Source of the DNA: CAZHCG01 sp046484285
Lineage (GTDB): Bacteria; Myxococcota_A; Polyangia; JAAYKL01
NCBI GenBank assembly: GCA_046484285.1
Contig: JAWOBP010000156.1
Location: 1 to 64,000, forward strand
DNA: 64,000 bases
Direction: 5' to 3'
Position 1 is the first letter of the stretch. Each line of letters begins with the position of its first letter. The notes under the pieces were generated by a model that saw only the letters and a list, made by a program, of their open reading frames with translations, did no database searches and had not been told where the DNA came from. Below, in pieces: positions 8,224-17,716 of the stretch. The position numbers and the translations under genes are program-made.

Positions 8224-9879
8224 TCAGATGCGGCGGGGGATCCGCACCCTCTTCAGACTGTCGGAAAGGTCCAGGTAGACCTCTAGCGCGCGGCCCGGCT
8301 CGTCGAGCGCGTCGCGGAACAGCTCGCGGATCCTCGACTTGGAAAGCAAGCCGACGGTCAGGGCGTAGAACATGCGATCGCCGAGCGCGTAGCCCAGCAG
8401 GTGGGCCGCGGCGTTGAACACCTCCTCGTCGGCCAGGTCCTCGCCGTGCCCCGGGCCCTCCTCCGCCGCGTGGCGGCGGCGCTCCCAGTACATGTGGCCG
8501 AGCGCGAAGCGCGCCGCTCGCTCCTCGGCGGTCCACTCTCCGCGCTTGCGGGCTCGCGCCACCGTCGAGCGCAGGCGTCCCTGGTGATCGGCCTTGCGCT
8601 TGGGATTGATCAGCTTGGAGCCGAAAAACGCGCAGGCCTCGTTGAGCGCGATGTAGTAGAAGAAATCCGCGGCCCCTGAGGGCGGCCGGCCCCCGGAGAG
8701 CTGCTGCTTGACGAAGTGGGCGGCCTCCTCTGCGGCGTGGTTGACCGAGAGGGTCGCCAGGTAGATCGTGTTCAGCTCCGGCAGGTAGGCGCTCTGTTCG
8801 GCCTCGACCTTCCGGATGAACGCCTGCTTCTCAGCCTCGTCGAGGTCGCTGTCCTCGAGCACGTCCATCAGGTCCAGGTCGGCGACCATCATCACCCGCA
8901 CCCCCCGCGCGGCGCGCACCTGCTGGAAATCGAAGTAGCGGAGCAGGTCGCGGATCAGCGAACGGACCGTGCTCTCCAGCTCGGTGTACTCGATCAGCTC
9001 CTCGTCGTAGTGGATCCAGTGCAGGTAGGAGAGCTGCTGGACCAGCGGCGGCGTGTTGTTGACGCAGTAGGCGTCCGGTCCGACGCGCACCACCTCGACC
9101 TCCTCGCGCCCCTCGGCGGCCAGCTGCCAGTAGATCTCCTCGGCGTTCTGGTAGACCATCACGCTCCGCGGCGCCTTCATTCCACGGGCGACGAACTCGC
9201 GCTGCACCGCGGCCGGGAGATGCTTCGGCGCGACGTGCATCTGGCCGGTGTAGACCAGGATCACTGCGTCCGGGTAGTCTTCGGCGGCCTCGGCGATCCG
9301 CTCCGCGGCCAGCCTGTCCCGCTCGGGCAGCGGCAGCTCGGAGTCGCTGTCGATCGCGACCGCCGGCATGCCCTGCTCCGCGGCCAGCTCGAAGATCGGC
9401 GCGAAGTTCGGCCAGATATCGTAGGGCCAGTTCTCGCGGTAGCGGATCAGACGCAGAAAGGTCCGCTCGGCTACCTCGCCGCGCAGAAAACGATCGAGGT
9501 GGATCTGCTCCTCGGCGCCGACGAACTCCAGCGCCAGGCAGAGGCTGTCCACCTGGTGCATCACTCCGCGTATGATCTTGACGAAGGTCTTCTGGGCCAG
9601 CCGCAGCGTGTGGTAATCGGCGACGAACGCCACCCGCGCCCGCGAGATGGCGTCGCACAGGGCTCCGAAACCCGACTCCTCGACATAGTCGGAGACCGCC
9701 TCGCAGTACTCCCGCCGATACTCGGCGAACCCAGGCGTCTGGTGAGCCTCGCTGGACTCGATCAGCTCGCGCTGCCGCTCGAAGATGCGGCGCTGGAGGT
9801 CGATCACCTCCCGCACCGCCTTGCGTCCCCTCACCGAAGGCCGCACCGAGGGTCGCTGCTGGTCTTCATTTGCGGTCAT
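8224..9879 (-). CDS. ChaN-like (haem-binding/Tiki superfamily) protein
   Basis: This 551-residue protein has no signal peptide. Residues around 85-290 look like a ChaN/EreA-type domain: VAFVADYHTLRLAQ near the start of the domain, CLALEFVGAEEQIHLDRFL, then VILVYTGQMHVAPKHLP. The second half is helical and contains a His/Glu-rich stretch (SVNHAAEEAAHFV) of unknown role. ChaN proteins bind haem, while relatives are hydrolases; which applies here is unclear. The gene is divergent from the BNR-like gene at 9971, with a gap of under 100 bp. Confidence 0.6.
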   Translation of the reverse strand: MTANEDQQRPSVRPSVRGRKAVREVIDLQRRIFERQRELIESSEAHQTPGFAEYRREYCEAVSDYVEESGFGALCDAISRARVAFVADYHTLRLAQKTFVKIIRGVMHQVDSLCLALEFVGAEEQIHLDRFLRGEVAERTFLRLIRYRENWPYDIWPNFAPIFELAAEQGMPAVAIDSDSELPLPERDRLAAERIAEAAEDYPDAVILVYTGQMHVAPKHLPAAVQREFVARGMKAPRSVMVYQNAEEIYWQLAAEGREEVEVVRVGPDAYCVNNTPPLVQQLSYLHWIHYDEELIEYTELESTVRSLIRDLLRYFDFQQVRAARGVRVMMVADLDLMDVLEDSDLDEAEKQAFIRKVEAEQSAYLPELNTIYLATLSVNHAAEEAAHFVKQQLSGGRPPSGAADFFYYIALNEACAFFGSKLINPKRKADHQGRLRSTVARARKRGEWTAEERAARFALGHMYWERRRHAAEEGPGHGEDLADEEVFNAAAHLLGYALGDRMFYALTVGLLSKSRIRELFRDALDEPGRALEVYLDLSDSLKRVRIPRRI

Positions 9880-9970
9880 TTTCGAGCATCGCCGCCTTCT
9901 CGACAGGCCCCGAGACTACGCGGGGCATCTTTTTTCGCAACCGATCGGGCCCAGCGTCCGATATCACCAT

Positions 9971-11431
9971 GTGCGCTTGTTCGGGACCATCGTTTTCTCC
10001 GCCCTGGCCGCCGCCGTTTCACCCCCGGCCGCGGCCGCCGGACCGGTGGGCCCGACCGCGGCCGTGGCCTGCGCTCCGAGCGACGCCGAGACCGCGATCG
10101 CAGTCGTGGGCCGCGCCCTGTGGGTCACCCGAGACGGCGGGCGCAACTGGCGCCGCGTGCTGACCGTGAGCACGGCGGCCGACGGCGGAGATGGAGCCGG
10201 CGAGGTCCCCTTCGCCTTCGAGGGATCCGACCGGACGGTGTTTTCCGAGACAGAAGAAACCGCTGGCGAGAAGGGAGCCTCCGGCTCCGCGCTCGTTGCG
10301 AGCTTTCTCTCTTCGCCGCCGGGCGAGCCCGAGCAGGAGGCGAGCGAGCTGCTGCCGGCGGTCAGCGACGAAGGAGCCTGGGCGCTGGCCCGCGGCGACG
10401 AGGTAATCGTCGGCGGTCCGGGTTCCGGCGTGCGCCGCCGCATCTCCGCCGAGCGGTCGCGGGGGCTGCTGTTCGATCGAGAAGGCGGCCTGTGGCTGGT
10501 CGAGCGCGATCGGGTGCGGCTGCTGGGAAACGGAGGCTCGAGGCGGGAGTGGAAGGTCTTCGCGCGCGGCGCTCCGGCGCGGGGCTCCGGCGGCGCGATC
10601 GCGGTGCCGAGCGGCGAGGGGCTCTGGATCGCGGATCCGGCGACGCTGGAGGTGGAGCGGCGGCGTTTCGGTCCGGCCGAGGCGGTGGCGCCGGCCGGCG
10701 AGAGGGGCGTCTGGATCGCGGCCCAGCGGGGCAACCTGCTACGCGTGCTCTCCTCGAGCTCTGCGGTCCCGATCGGACGGGTCCCGGCGGGTACGCTTCG
10801 CCTTGTCGCCGGCCGGGACGGAAGGCTGCGTGCGCGCGATCGCAAAGGAGCCTGGTGGGAAAAGAGCAGCGCGGGCTGGCGCCGCGCCCTGGATCGGGCC
10901 TACGCGGTGGACGGCTCCGGGCGCTGGTGGATCGGGACCGAGAGCAGACCGCTCGGGCCGGCCTCTCCGAGAACGGAGGTCTTTCTTCACCCGGCACCGG
11001 TGGCCGGCGCGCGGGCCGTCCGCTACGAGCTGGATCCCGGCTCGCCGCCCTGCCGCAGGGCGCCGCTGGATCCCTTGCCGAAGCTGCGTCTCGACGCCGG
11101 CTTCGGGCGGGGCAGCGTCCGCTGGCGGGGGATGCCCGGAGAGGTCGAGGAAGCGGGCCTGCGCAGCTGGGCGTACGCCTCGATTCGCCTCGGCTGGGAT
11201 CTGGACCCGGTCCCGCCGTCCGACTGCGCGAGCGAGGATCGGCGCTTCGCCGACGCCGTGCTGAGCCGCCGCAGGCGCGCGGGTCGAATCGCGCGGGCGC
11301 TGGGACGGGCGCTGGGACGCCGCCGGGAGGCGCGCGGCGCCGCCGAGATGGCCGAGTGGACCCTGGAGGCGAGACGGCTCGCCGAGACGCTGCGCATTCT
11401 GCGCGCGGCGACAATGGAGGAGCGAAAATGA
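9971..11431 (+). CDS. Secreted BNR/Ycf48-like beta-propeller protein
   Basis: The GTG at 9971 fits best because it opens directly into a signal peptide (VRLFGTIVFSALAAAVSPPAAAA); the open frame extends further upstream without coding character. The 486-residue product contains an Asp-box-like repeat (VTRDGGRNWRRVL) and several strand-rich segments (LLFDREGGLWLVERDRVRLL, GERGVWIAAQRGNLLRV), as in BNR or two-component-regulator propellers. The C-terminus is a basic helical tail. The function is unknown. Its stop overlaps the next ATG (ATGA at 11428-11431), so it begins a coupled operon. Confidence 0.55.
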   Translation: MRLFGTIVFSALAAAVSPPAAAAGPVGPTAAVACAPSDAETAIAVVGRALWVTRDGGRNWRRVLTVSTAADGGDGAGEVPFAFEGSDRTVFSETEETAGEKGASGSALVASFLSSPPGEPEQEASELLPAVSDEGAWALARGDEVIVGGPGSGVRRRISAERSRGLLFDREGGLWLVERDRVRLLGNGGSRREWKVFARGAPARGSGGAIAVPSGEGLWIADPATLEVERRRFGPAEAVAPAGERGVWIAAQRGNLLRVLSSSSAVPIGRVPAGTLRLVAGRDGRLRARDRKGAWWEKSSAGWRRALDRAYAVDGSGRWWIGTESRPLGPASPRTEVFLHPAPVAGARAVRYELDPGSPPCRRAPLDPLPKLRLDAGFGRGSVRWRGMPGEVEEAGLRSWAYASIRLGWDLDPVPPSDCASEDRRFADAVLSRRRRAGRIARALGRALGRRREARGAAEMAEWTLEARRLAETLRILRAATMEERK

Positions 11432-12150
11432 AAATCGAACGAATCGCAGGCACGGCAACGCTGCTGGTTGTCCTGGCGGCCGGCTCCGTAGCCGGGGCGG
11501 ACGACGTCGAGGACGCCCGAGAGGAACCCGGAGCCGAAGAACGAACGGCCCTGCCTGAGGCGGAGGCCGAGGCCCCGCCCGAGCCGGAGGAGGAACGGGA
11601 AAAGGCCCGCCGCCGGGTGGATCGCGCCCTCGAGCGACTGGACAACGAGCCGTCGCTGGCCGAGCTGCAACGCGCGGCCCTGCGGCGGGCGGACGCCGAC
11701 CGCGGCGGCGCCGATTCCTGGATGTCGTCCACGCGCTGGTCCGCGGTCCTGCCGGTGGTCAAGTTCACGGCCGAGCACGACATGGAACGCGACGAATCGC
11801 TGGACCGCTACCAGGACGAGCCGGACCGCTGGGGAGCCGACACGGACAACGACCTCGGCTTCAAGATCACGGCGCAGTGGAAGCTCAACGAGCTGGTCTT
11901 CAACTCCGACCAGATGCGGGTCTACAACGCCCTGGCCGACCGGGCCGAGCGCCGCGAGGAGCTGCTCACGGTGCTGGTCGGCTACTACTTCGAGCGCCGC
12001 AAGCTGCAGGCCGCCGAGCTGCTCGATCCGGCACCGGACCCGGCCGCCTCGCTGGAGCGGAAGCTGCGCATCAGGGAGCTGACAGCGATGATCGACGCCT
12101 TGACAGGTGGTCTGCTGTCTAGCAGGCTCGAAGAGGATGCGCCCCGGTGA
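11428..12150 (+). CDS. Secreted helical protein of unknown function
   Basis: The ATG overlaps the upstream stop. The 240-residue product has a signal peptide (MKIERIAGTATLLVVLAAGSVAGA), then a Glu/Pro/Ala-rich acidic linker, and a helical C-terminal half (QMRVYNALADRAERREELLTVLVGYYFERRKLQAAELL) with coiled-coil character. I do not recognise the family. Coupling to the BNR-like gene suggests the two proteins work together in the periplasm, possibly as part of an envelope complex. Confidence 0.6.
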   Translation: MKIERIAGTATLLVVLAAGSVAGADDVEDAREEPGAEERTALPEAEAEAPPEPEEEREKARRRVDRALERLDNEPSLAELQRAALRRADADRGGADSWMSSTRWSAVLPVVKFTAEHDMERDESLDRYQDEPDRWGADTDNDLGFKITAQWKLNELVFNSDQMRVYNALADRAERREELLTVLVGYYFERRKLQAAELLDPAPDPAASLERKLRIRELTAMIDALTGGLLSSRLEEDAPR

Positions 12151-12175
12151 GCGCGTGACAGAGAGGTGAACGGCG

Positions 12176-12520
12176 ATGGTCGTCGTGGAGAAGCGGCGGG
12201 CTCGAAGGTACGATGTCGATATTTCGGCCGAGGTCTACACGGCGGCGTCCGTGCTGCCCGCCAGCACCAACAACCTGAGCGAGAGCGGAGTCAGCCTCGA
12301 TCTCTCCGAGCCGCTCGACGAGGAGGCCACGATCGGCGTGTCGCTGTTCCTGGTCACCGACGGCATCGAGGATCCGGACGCCGAGCCGCTCAACCTGCAA
12401 GCGCAGGTGATCTGGTGCGCCGAGCGCGAGGACGAGGGCTACTCGGCCGGGATGCGCTTCAAAGAGCTCGGCGAGGACAGCGAGAAGACGATCAAGAGCT
12501 TTCTCGAAGAGCTTTCCTGA
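12176..12520 (+). CDS. PilZ domain protein
   Basis: This 114-residue single-domain protein has RRARRYDV near the N-terminus (the RxxxR c-di-GMP motif) and NLSESGVSLDLS (the [DN]xSxxG motif). The remaining strands (IGVSLFLVT, LQAQVIWCAE, YSAGMRFKEL) fit the PilZ barrel. It starts 25 bp after the previous stop in the same operon. The family role is binding cyclic di-GMP and passing the signal to a partner; the partner is unknown. Confidence 0.85.
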   Translation: MVVVEKRRARRYDVDISAEVYTAASVLPASTNNLSESGVSLDLSEPLDEEATIGVSLFLVTDGIEDPDAEPLNLQAQVIWCAEREDEGYSAGMRFKELGEDSEKTIKSFLEELS

Positions 12521-12544
12521 CGGCCTCGAGGGGGTTTGCCGCCG

Positions 12545-13384
12545 ATGTCCATCTTTACGAACGGCCGATCGATCTCGCTTTGGCTGGCGCTGTTGCTGGC
12601 CGCGCCGCGGCTCGCCGCCGAGGAGGCGCCCGATCCCCTTGCCGGGGAAAAAACCGACCCGAAGGCGCAAGAGGCCGAGCGGGAGGCCGCCGGCGAGGAC
12701 GAGGCTCGCGCGCGGAAGGCCTACGCCGCGGCCGAGGAGCACTTCGCGGCCGGGCGCTACCAGGAGGCGCTGCAAGGCTTCAGCGAGGCCTACGAGATAT
12801 CCCAGCGCGCCGATCTGCTCTACAACCTGGCGGTCTGCCACGAGCGCCTCGGCGACGCCGAGCGCGCCGCGGCCCGCTACCGGCTCTACCTCGAGAAAAA
12901 ACCGGACGCCGAGGACGCCGAGCAGGTGCGCGCGCGCCTGGAAAAATTGGTTCCCTCCGGTCCCGCCCGTCAGCAGGCCCCGCCGGAGGAGGAGCCCGCG
13001 GCCCGGCGCGACGACCGGGAGCTGATCGACCTGGAGCCCGCCGCCGAGGAGGAGCCGGGAGAGGTCTTCTGGCCCGGCGTGGTGATCGGGGCCGGCGGCC
13101 TGGTGCTCGCCAGCGGCGCGCTGACTACGATCGCGGCCTACAAGAAATACCACGATCTGGATGTGGGATGCTCGCCGAGCTGCTCGGAGGCGAAGGTCTC
13201 CCGAGTGAAGAGCATCGCGGTCGCCGCCGACGTGCAGCTCGGGATCGGAGCTGCCGCGGTCGCCGCCGGAGCGATCTGGTGGATCCTGGGCGATGACGGC
13301 GAGGCCGAGGGTGGAGCGCGGCTCGCGGTCTCGCCCGCTGTGGGGAACGGCGGCGCGGGCGCGGTGCTGCGGGGGAGGTTCTGA
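12545..13384 (+). CDS. TPR protein with C-terminal membrane segments
   Basis: ATG 12545 is preceded by GAGGGGG; an in-frame TTG at 12536 is the alternative. The 279-residue product has a signal peptide, then TPR repeats (AYAAAEEHFAAGRYQEALQ, ADLLYNLAVCHERLGDAER), an acidic Pro-rich linker, and two hydrophobic C-terminal helices (VVIGAGGLVLASGALTTIA and IGAAAVAAGAIWWILG). This architecture is common in myxobacterial TPR proteins of unknown role. Its TGA overlaps the next ATG (TGATG). Confidence 0.7.
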   Translation: MSIFTNGRSISLWLALLLAAPRLAAEEAPDPLAGEKTDPKAQEAEREAAGEDEARARKAYAAAEEHFAAGRYQEALQGFSEAYEISQRADLLYNLAVCHERLGDAERAAARYRLYLEKKPDAEDAEQVRARLEKLVPSGPARQQAPPEEEPAARRDDRELIDLEPAAEEEPGEVFWPGVVIGAGGLVLASGALTTIAAYKKYHDLDVGCSPSCSEAKVSRVKSIAVAADVQLGIGAAAVAAGAIWWILGDDGEAEGGARLAVSPAVGNGGAGAVLRGRF

Positions 13385-15222
13385 TGAGATTGTTCGGAGC
13401 GATACTGGGCTGCCTCGCGCTGGCCGGCTGCTCGCTGGCCCTGGACCTGGACTCTCTTTCCGAGGGCGAGGGGAGCGACGACGGCGCCGGGCCGGAATGC
13501 GAGAGCGACGCCGACTGCGACGACGGCGTCGATTGCACGATCGACACCTGCGAGCAGGACGGAGCCTGTCTCAACATGCCGGACAACGACCTGTGCGATT
13601 ACCTCGAGATGTGCGACGCCGAGGAGGGCTGCGTGCCGACCGGCAAGGAGTGCAAGGTCGACTCGGACTGCAACGACAACGTCGACTGCACCGCGGACAG
13701 CTGCGTGCTGGGCGAGTGCAAAAACGAGCCGGACGACGCGGTCTGCGAGAGCGAGAACCCCTGCATCATCGAGGAGTACTGCCACCCGCAGCTCGGTTGC
13801 CAGGACGGCACCGAGAAGCACTGCGAGCCCAGCGAGCAGCCCTGCCACGAGGCGATCTGCGATCCGGCCAGCGGCGAATGCGTCGACCAGCTGGTCGGGG
13901 GTGCCGACGACGATGGTGACACCTACCTGGACGCGAACTGCGACACCCCGGTGCCCGGCGACGACTGCGACGACGGCGACCCCGAGGTGCACCCGGGGGC
14001 GGTCGAGCTGTGCAACGCCACCGACGACGACTGCGACGGCCTCACCGACCTGGCCGCCTCGTTCGGGCCGATCGAGGTCTACTCCGGCGCTTCGGCCTTC
14101 AGCCCCGCGGTTGCCGCCGGCGAATCGGTCCTGGCGGTCGCCTGGCAGACCGGAGAAGAGAGCGATGGCGCCGTCTACGTCCGCCTGGTCGACGCCCAGG
14201 GAACGCCGATCACCGAGCCGACCGACGTCGGGGCTCTCGGCGGAGCCGGCAGCGTGGCTCTGGCACCGGACTTGACCGCGGGCGATCCGGATCTGCAAGT
14301 AAACGGTGAAACCCACCGCTTCGCACTGGCGTGGGTGATCCGCGAAGGTGCGGTCGACCTCGGCTTGGGCCTGGTCGGGCTGAGCGCCGACGGCGCCCAG
14401 GTCGACTTCTCCTCGGACGCGGTGCTGCTCGCGACCGGCGACGCGACCGAGCTGCGCGCCCCGCGAGTCGCCTGGGACGGAACCGGCTCGGGCTGGCTCG
14501 CCGGTTGGATCGCCGCTTACTCGGACGGCACCGAGTCGGTGGAGATCCAGCTCGCCGAGATGCACTCCCACCCGCAGCCCGCCGTGGAGATCGACCGGCG
14601 CCAGGGGGCGGTCGGCGGATTCGACCTGGCCGTGCGCGCGGCAGACGACTACGCGCTGCTCTACTCCCGCGAGGATCCGGGCTCGGACGGCGACCCGGAG
14701 GTCTTCGAGTCGAGAGTGCGGCTGGTCGCAGACGTCTGGGACCAGACCGGGTTCCCGCTGCTCCTTTCGGAGTCGGACGCGAGCGCGACCGACGCCTCGA
14801 TCTCGCCCGCGCTGGCGGCCGACGGGTCCGGCGGCAGGCTTGCGGTCTTCGTCGAGGAGAGCACCGCGAGCTACGACGTGCTGGGAGAGGCGGGCGCCGG
14901 AATCCTGCCGCTCGCCGACTCGGCCTCGATCGACGAGCTGTCCCCCGCGGCGGCGCGCGGCGACGGCCTGTGGAGCGTCGCCTACCTGGCCGACGTGGGA
15001 ACCGCCGTGGCGCTCGATCTGCGGCGCTTCGAGGACGACCTGAGCCAGACCGGCACCCAGGCCGGGCGGCTCGCCGCAGTCGACGCCACCGGGTCGTTGT
15101 CCGAGCCGCGCCTTGCCGATGTTCCCGGAGGAAAAATCGCCGCAGCCTGGATCGGGGGCGATGACTCTGAACAACGAGTGATGCTGACCGTCTTCGAGGT
15201 CTGCGCTCCGGCCGCGGATTGA
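13384..15222 (+). CDS. MopE-type Cys-rich metal-binding lipoprotein
   Basis: The 612-residue product has lipobox LAGC. Residues about 35-165 hold many short Cys repeats of the form C-x-D/E-x2-C (DCDDGVDCTIDTCEQDG, CNDNVDCTADSCVLG). Next comes the MopE motif region DDDGDTYLDANC and DCDDGDPEVHPGAVELCN with DDDCDG, a putative metal-binding motif named after the Methylococcus surface protein MopE. The remaining 400 residues look like a beta-propeller (SGWLAGWIAAYSDG, GGRLAVFVEES). It is likely a surface-exposed lipoprotein; the ligand is unknown. It overlaps lpxK by 4 bp. Confidence 0.75.
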   Translation: MRLFGAILGCLALAGCSLALDLDSLSEGEGSDDGAGPECESDADCDDGVDCTIDTCEQDGACLNMPDNDLCDYLEMCDAEEGCVPTGKECKVDSDCNDNVDCTADSCVLGECKNEPDDAVCESENPCIIEEYCHPQLGCQDGTEKHCEPSEQPCHEAICDPASGECVDQLVGGADDDGDTYLDANCDTPVPGDDCDDGDPEVHPGAVELCNATDDDCDGLTDLAASFGPIEVYSGASAFSPAVAAGESVLAVAWQTGEESDGAVYVRLVDAQGTPITEPTDVGALGGAGSVALAPDLTAGDPDLQVNGETHRFALAWVIREGAVDLGLGLVGLSADGAQVDFSSDAVLLATGDATELRAPRVAWDGTGSGWLAGWIAAYSDGTESVEIQLAEMHSHPQPAVEIDRRQGAVGGFDLAVRAADDYALLYSREDPGSDGDPEVFESRVRLVADVWDQTGFPLLLSESDASATDASISPALAADGSGGRLAVFVEESTASYDVLGEAGAGILPLADSASIDELSPAAARGDGLWSVAYLADVGTAVALDLRRFEDDLSQTGTQAGRLAAVDATGSLSEPRLADVPGGKIAAAWIGGDDSEQRVMLTVFEVCAPAAD

Positions 15223-16205
15223 GGCGGCTGCTCACAGCCCCCTTCGAGCTCTACCGAGCGGCGGGGCGCGCCCGCGGCCGGGCCTACGACTGCGGGCTGC
15301 TGCCGGTGCGTCGCGTAGCGGGAATATCGGTCGTCTCGGTCGGGAACCTCTCGGCCGGAGGCAGCGGCAAGACGCCGTTTTCCATCCACCTCGCCGCCGC
15401 GCTGGCCGCGCGGGGCTTGCCCACCTCGCTGGTGCTGCGCGGCTACGGCGGACGGCTGGAGCGACGCGGCGGGCTCGTCTCGGAGGGCGGCGGGAGGCTG
15501 CTGAGCCCCGAGGAGGCGGGCGACGAGGCTTTCCTGGCCGCCGGCCGGCTGCCCGGAGTGCGCGTGCGTGTCGGCGCCGATCGCGTGGCGGCGGTTCGCG
15601 CCGAGGCGGAGGCCGGATCGCGGGTCGCGGTGCTCGACGACGGGTTCCAGCACCGGCGCATCCACCGCGACCTGGACGTGCTGCTGGTGCGGCCCTCCGA
15701 TCGGAATCCGGGCTCCGCCCGCCTGCCCCCCGCCTTGCCGCGCGAGCCCTGGGAAGCGACCGAGCGCGCCGATCTGCTCGCCGGCTCGATCGCGGATTGG
15801 GAGGGCCTGGACGGCGCGCCGCCGCTGTTGTTCGACCTGGAGCCGACCGCCGCGATCGATCGCCGCTGGCGCGCAGAGCCGCTGGCCGGGCACGCGGGAG
15901 CGCGCGCCTGGCTGCTGAGCGGAATCGCGAGGCCGGAGCGCTTCGTCACCAGCGCCCGGCGGGCGGGCTTGGGGGTGGCGGGACACAGCGCCTTTCCCGA
16001 TCACCACCGCTTTCGCCGCTTCGAGCTAGAGCGCGTCGAGGCCGAGGCCCGCGCCGCCGGAGCGACGCTGCTGCTGGCCACCGAGAAGGACCTGCCGCGG
16101 CTGATGCACCTCGGAAGCGAGCTGTTGCTCAGAGCGCTGCGAGTCGAGCAGAGAATCGTTTGCGGAGAGGAGATTCTCGCACGACGGGTGGAATCCGTCG
16201 TGTGA
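15219..16205 (+). CDS. lpxK: Tetraacyldisaccharide 4'-kinase LpxK (lipid A biosynthesis)
   Basis: Translation from TTG 15219, whose TTGA overlaps the previous stop, gives 328 residues. The N-terminal membrane-associated helix is followed by the P-loop VGNLSAGGSGKTP (Lys51), the family signature VGN-T/S-xGGxGKTP. DDGFQHRR and SGIARPERF are further LpxK landmarks. The enzyme phosphorylates the 4' position of the lipid A disaccharide at the inner membrane, so the host makes LPS. It is unusual to find it at the end of an operon of unknown envelope proteins rather than with msbA or kdsB. Confidence 0.93.
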   Translation: MRRLLTAPFELYRAAGRARGRAYDCGLLPVRRVAGISVVSVGNLSAGGSGKTPFSIHLAAALAARGLPTSLVLRGYGGRLERRGGLVSEGGGRLLSPEEAGDEAFLAAGRLPGVRVRVGADRVAAVRAEAEAGSRVAVLDDGFQHRRIHRDLDVLLVRPSDRNPGSARLPPALPREPWEATERADLLAGSIADWEGLDGAPPLLFDLEPTAAIDRRWRAEPLAGHAGARAWLLSGIARPERFVTSARRAGLGVAGHSAFPDHHRFRRFELERVEAEARAAGATLLLATEKDLPRLMHLGSELLLRALRVEQRIVCGEEILARRVESVV

Positions 16206-16277
16206 TTGCGGCGGTCGGGACGGGGTGTTGTTTCTTGCCAGAGGCTTGCAATTGTTGTTTTCAGATCACAGCAGGGC

Positions 16278-17600
16278 TCAACCAGCCAGGGCGGCCAGGG
16301 CGTTTCTCGTCTCCTCCACGGTGCAGCTCTCGGATCCCTGCGCCAGGAAGCGCTCGATCGCTTCTCTCTTTTCGAGGGCCGCGTCGGTCTCCGGCGAGCT
16401 GCCGCGGCGGTAGGCTCCCATCAGGATCAGGTCCTCGTTCCGGCTCAGGGCCGCCAGCATCCGGCGCAGCGCGGCCGCGTGCGCGAGCTGGACCGCGGGC
16501 GCGACCGCCGGCGCCACGCGCGACACCGAGCGCAGCAGGTCGATCGCGGGCCAGCGCCCGGCCTCGGCCAGCTTTCGCGAAAGCACCACGTGGCCGTCCA
16601 GCAGCGAGCGCGCCTCCTCGGCGACCGGGTCGTCGGCGCCTTCTCCTCCACCCTCGGTCAGCACCGCGTAGACCGCGGTGATCGATCCTCGCTCGTCGCG
16701 ACCGGCGCGCTCCAGCAGCCCCGGCAGGGCGGCGAAGGCCGAGGCGGGGTAGCCCCCGCGCGCCGGGGGCTCGCCCAGCGCCAGCGCGGCGTCCCGGCGG
16801 GCGCGCACCACGCGCGTCAGCGAGTCGACCACGAGCAGCACGTCGTCGCCGCGCTCGCGGAACCACTCGGCGATCGCGGTCGCCGACTCCAGCGCCCTGA
16901 ACCTGACCAGCGGCGGGGCGTCGGCCGGCGCGACCACCACCGCGCTGCGCGCCAGGCCCCGGGCGCCCAGTGAGCCGTCAATGAACTCGCGCACCTCGCG
17001 GCCGCGCTCGCCGACCAGGCAGACGACGGCCACGTCGCAGTGGGCCCGCCGCGCCAGCGTACCCAGCAGCGTGGACTTGCCCAGGCCCGGACCCGCGAAC
17101 AGGCCGACGCGCTGCCCGATCCCGATCGGCAAACAGCCGTCCAGCGCCCGCAATCCGCTGACGAGCTGAGTATCGATCGGCGGACGCGAGAGCGGATCCG
17201 GCGCCGGGCGACGCAGCGGCCAGGCGCTGACGTCCCGCAGCGATGGACCGCCGTCGCGCGGGCGGCCGAACGGATCGATCGCGCGTCCCAGCAGACCGGC
17301 GCCGCAGGGAAGCCGCGGCTCGACGGCGACCGCGCGGACCTCGTCGCCCGGACCGACGCCGGACGACTCGGAGAACGGCAGCAGCGAGGCGCTCGAACCG
17401 CGGCAGACGGCCACCTCGGCCTCGACCGCCCGGCCGCCGGGGCGCTCGACCAGCACCTGCTCGCCGACCCGGGCGCCGGGGATCTCCGCCTCCAGCACCT
17501 GCTCGCCGACAGCGCTCAGCCGCCCCCGCCGCACCGGCCAGGCGCAGCGAGCCACGCCCTCCAGCAGGACCCGGGCCCGTTCGTCGATCTCGGCGTCCAT
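16278..17600 (-). CDS. FliI/SctN-type export ATPase, orphan
   Basis: The 440 residues are the normal length for flagellar FliI and type III secretion SctN ATPases. Walker A is GLFAGPGLGKST (Lys175), Walker B region DDVLLVVDSLTR, and the family loop reads PPARGGYPASAFAALPGLLERAG. The catalytic domain is rotary-ATPase-like with FliI-type positions throughout. No flagellar or secretion structural gene lies within the window; its neighbours are lpxK (convergent) and a Ser/Thr kinase (divergent). It could power an export apparatus encoded elsewhere or have been repurposed. Confidence 0.85.
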   Translation of the reverse strand: MDAEIDERARVLLEGVARCAWPVRRGRLSAVGEQVLEAEIPGARVGEQVLVERPGGRAVEAEVAVCRGSSASLLPFSESSGVGPGDEVRAVAVEPRLPCGAGLLGRAIDPFGRPRDGGPSLRDVSAWPLRRPAPDPLSRPPIDTQLVSGLRALDGCLPIGIGQRVGLFAGPGLGKSTLLGTLARRAHCDVAVVCLVGERGREVREFIDGSLGARGLARSAVVVAPADAPPLVRFRALESATAIAEWFRERGDDVLLVVDSLTRVVRARRDAALALGEPPARGGYPASAFAALPGLLERAGRDERGSITAVYAVLTEGGGEGADDPVAEEARSLLDGHVVLSRKLAEAGRWPAIDLLRSVSRVAPAVAPAVQLAHAAALRRMLAALSRNEDLILMGAYRRGSSPETDAALEKREAIERFLAQGSESCTVEETRNALAALAG

Positions 17601-17660
17601 CTTTGCGGCTCGTATCGCGGATCCAGGCGGGAAGCAACCATCTCGGCCTTGACCGCGACG

Positions 17661-17690
17661 TTGTCGCAGCGTGCCTTCTTTTCCTATAAT
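17661..17690 (+). promoter_or_regulatory. Sigma70-type promoter for the Ser/Thr kinase gene
   Basis: The -35 TTGTCG (17661-17666) and -10 TATAAT (17685-17690) are 18 bp apart and lie 27 bp before the kinase ATG. A perfect TATAAT in this GC-rich DNA is unlikely by chance. Confidence 0.6.
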
Positions 17691-17716
17691 CTGACCCGGC
17701 GAGGAGGTTCTGGCGA

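Noticed and set aside
8716..12150. Open frame of 1144 codons on the plus strand
   Set aside because: Its first 2700 bases are antisense to the ChaN-like gene or out of frame with the BNR-like gene, with Arg/Gly/Ala-rich shadow composition. Only the last 240 codons (from ATG 11428) are real.
13138..15174. Long minus-strand open frame of 678 codons opposite the MopE-like gene
   Set aside because: It is the GC-rich antisense shadow of 13384-15222; the plus frame has a lipobox, Cys motifs and operon overlaps.
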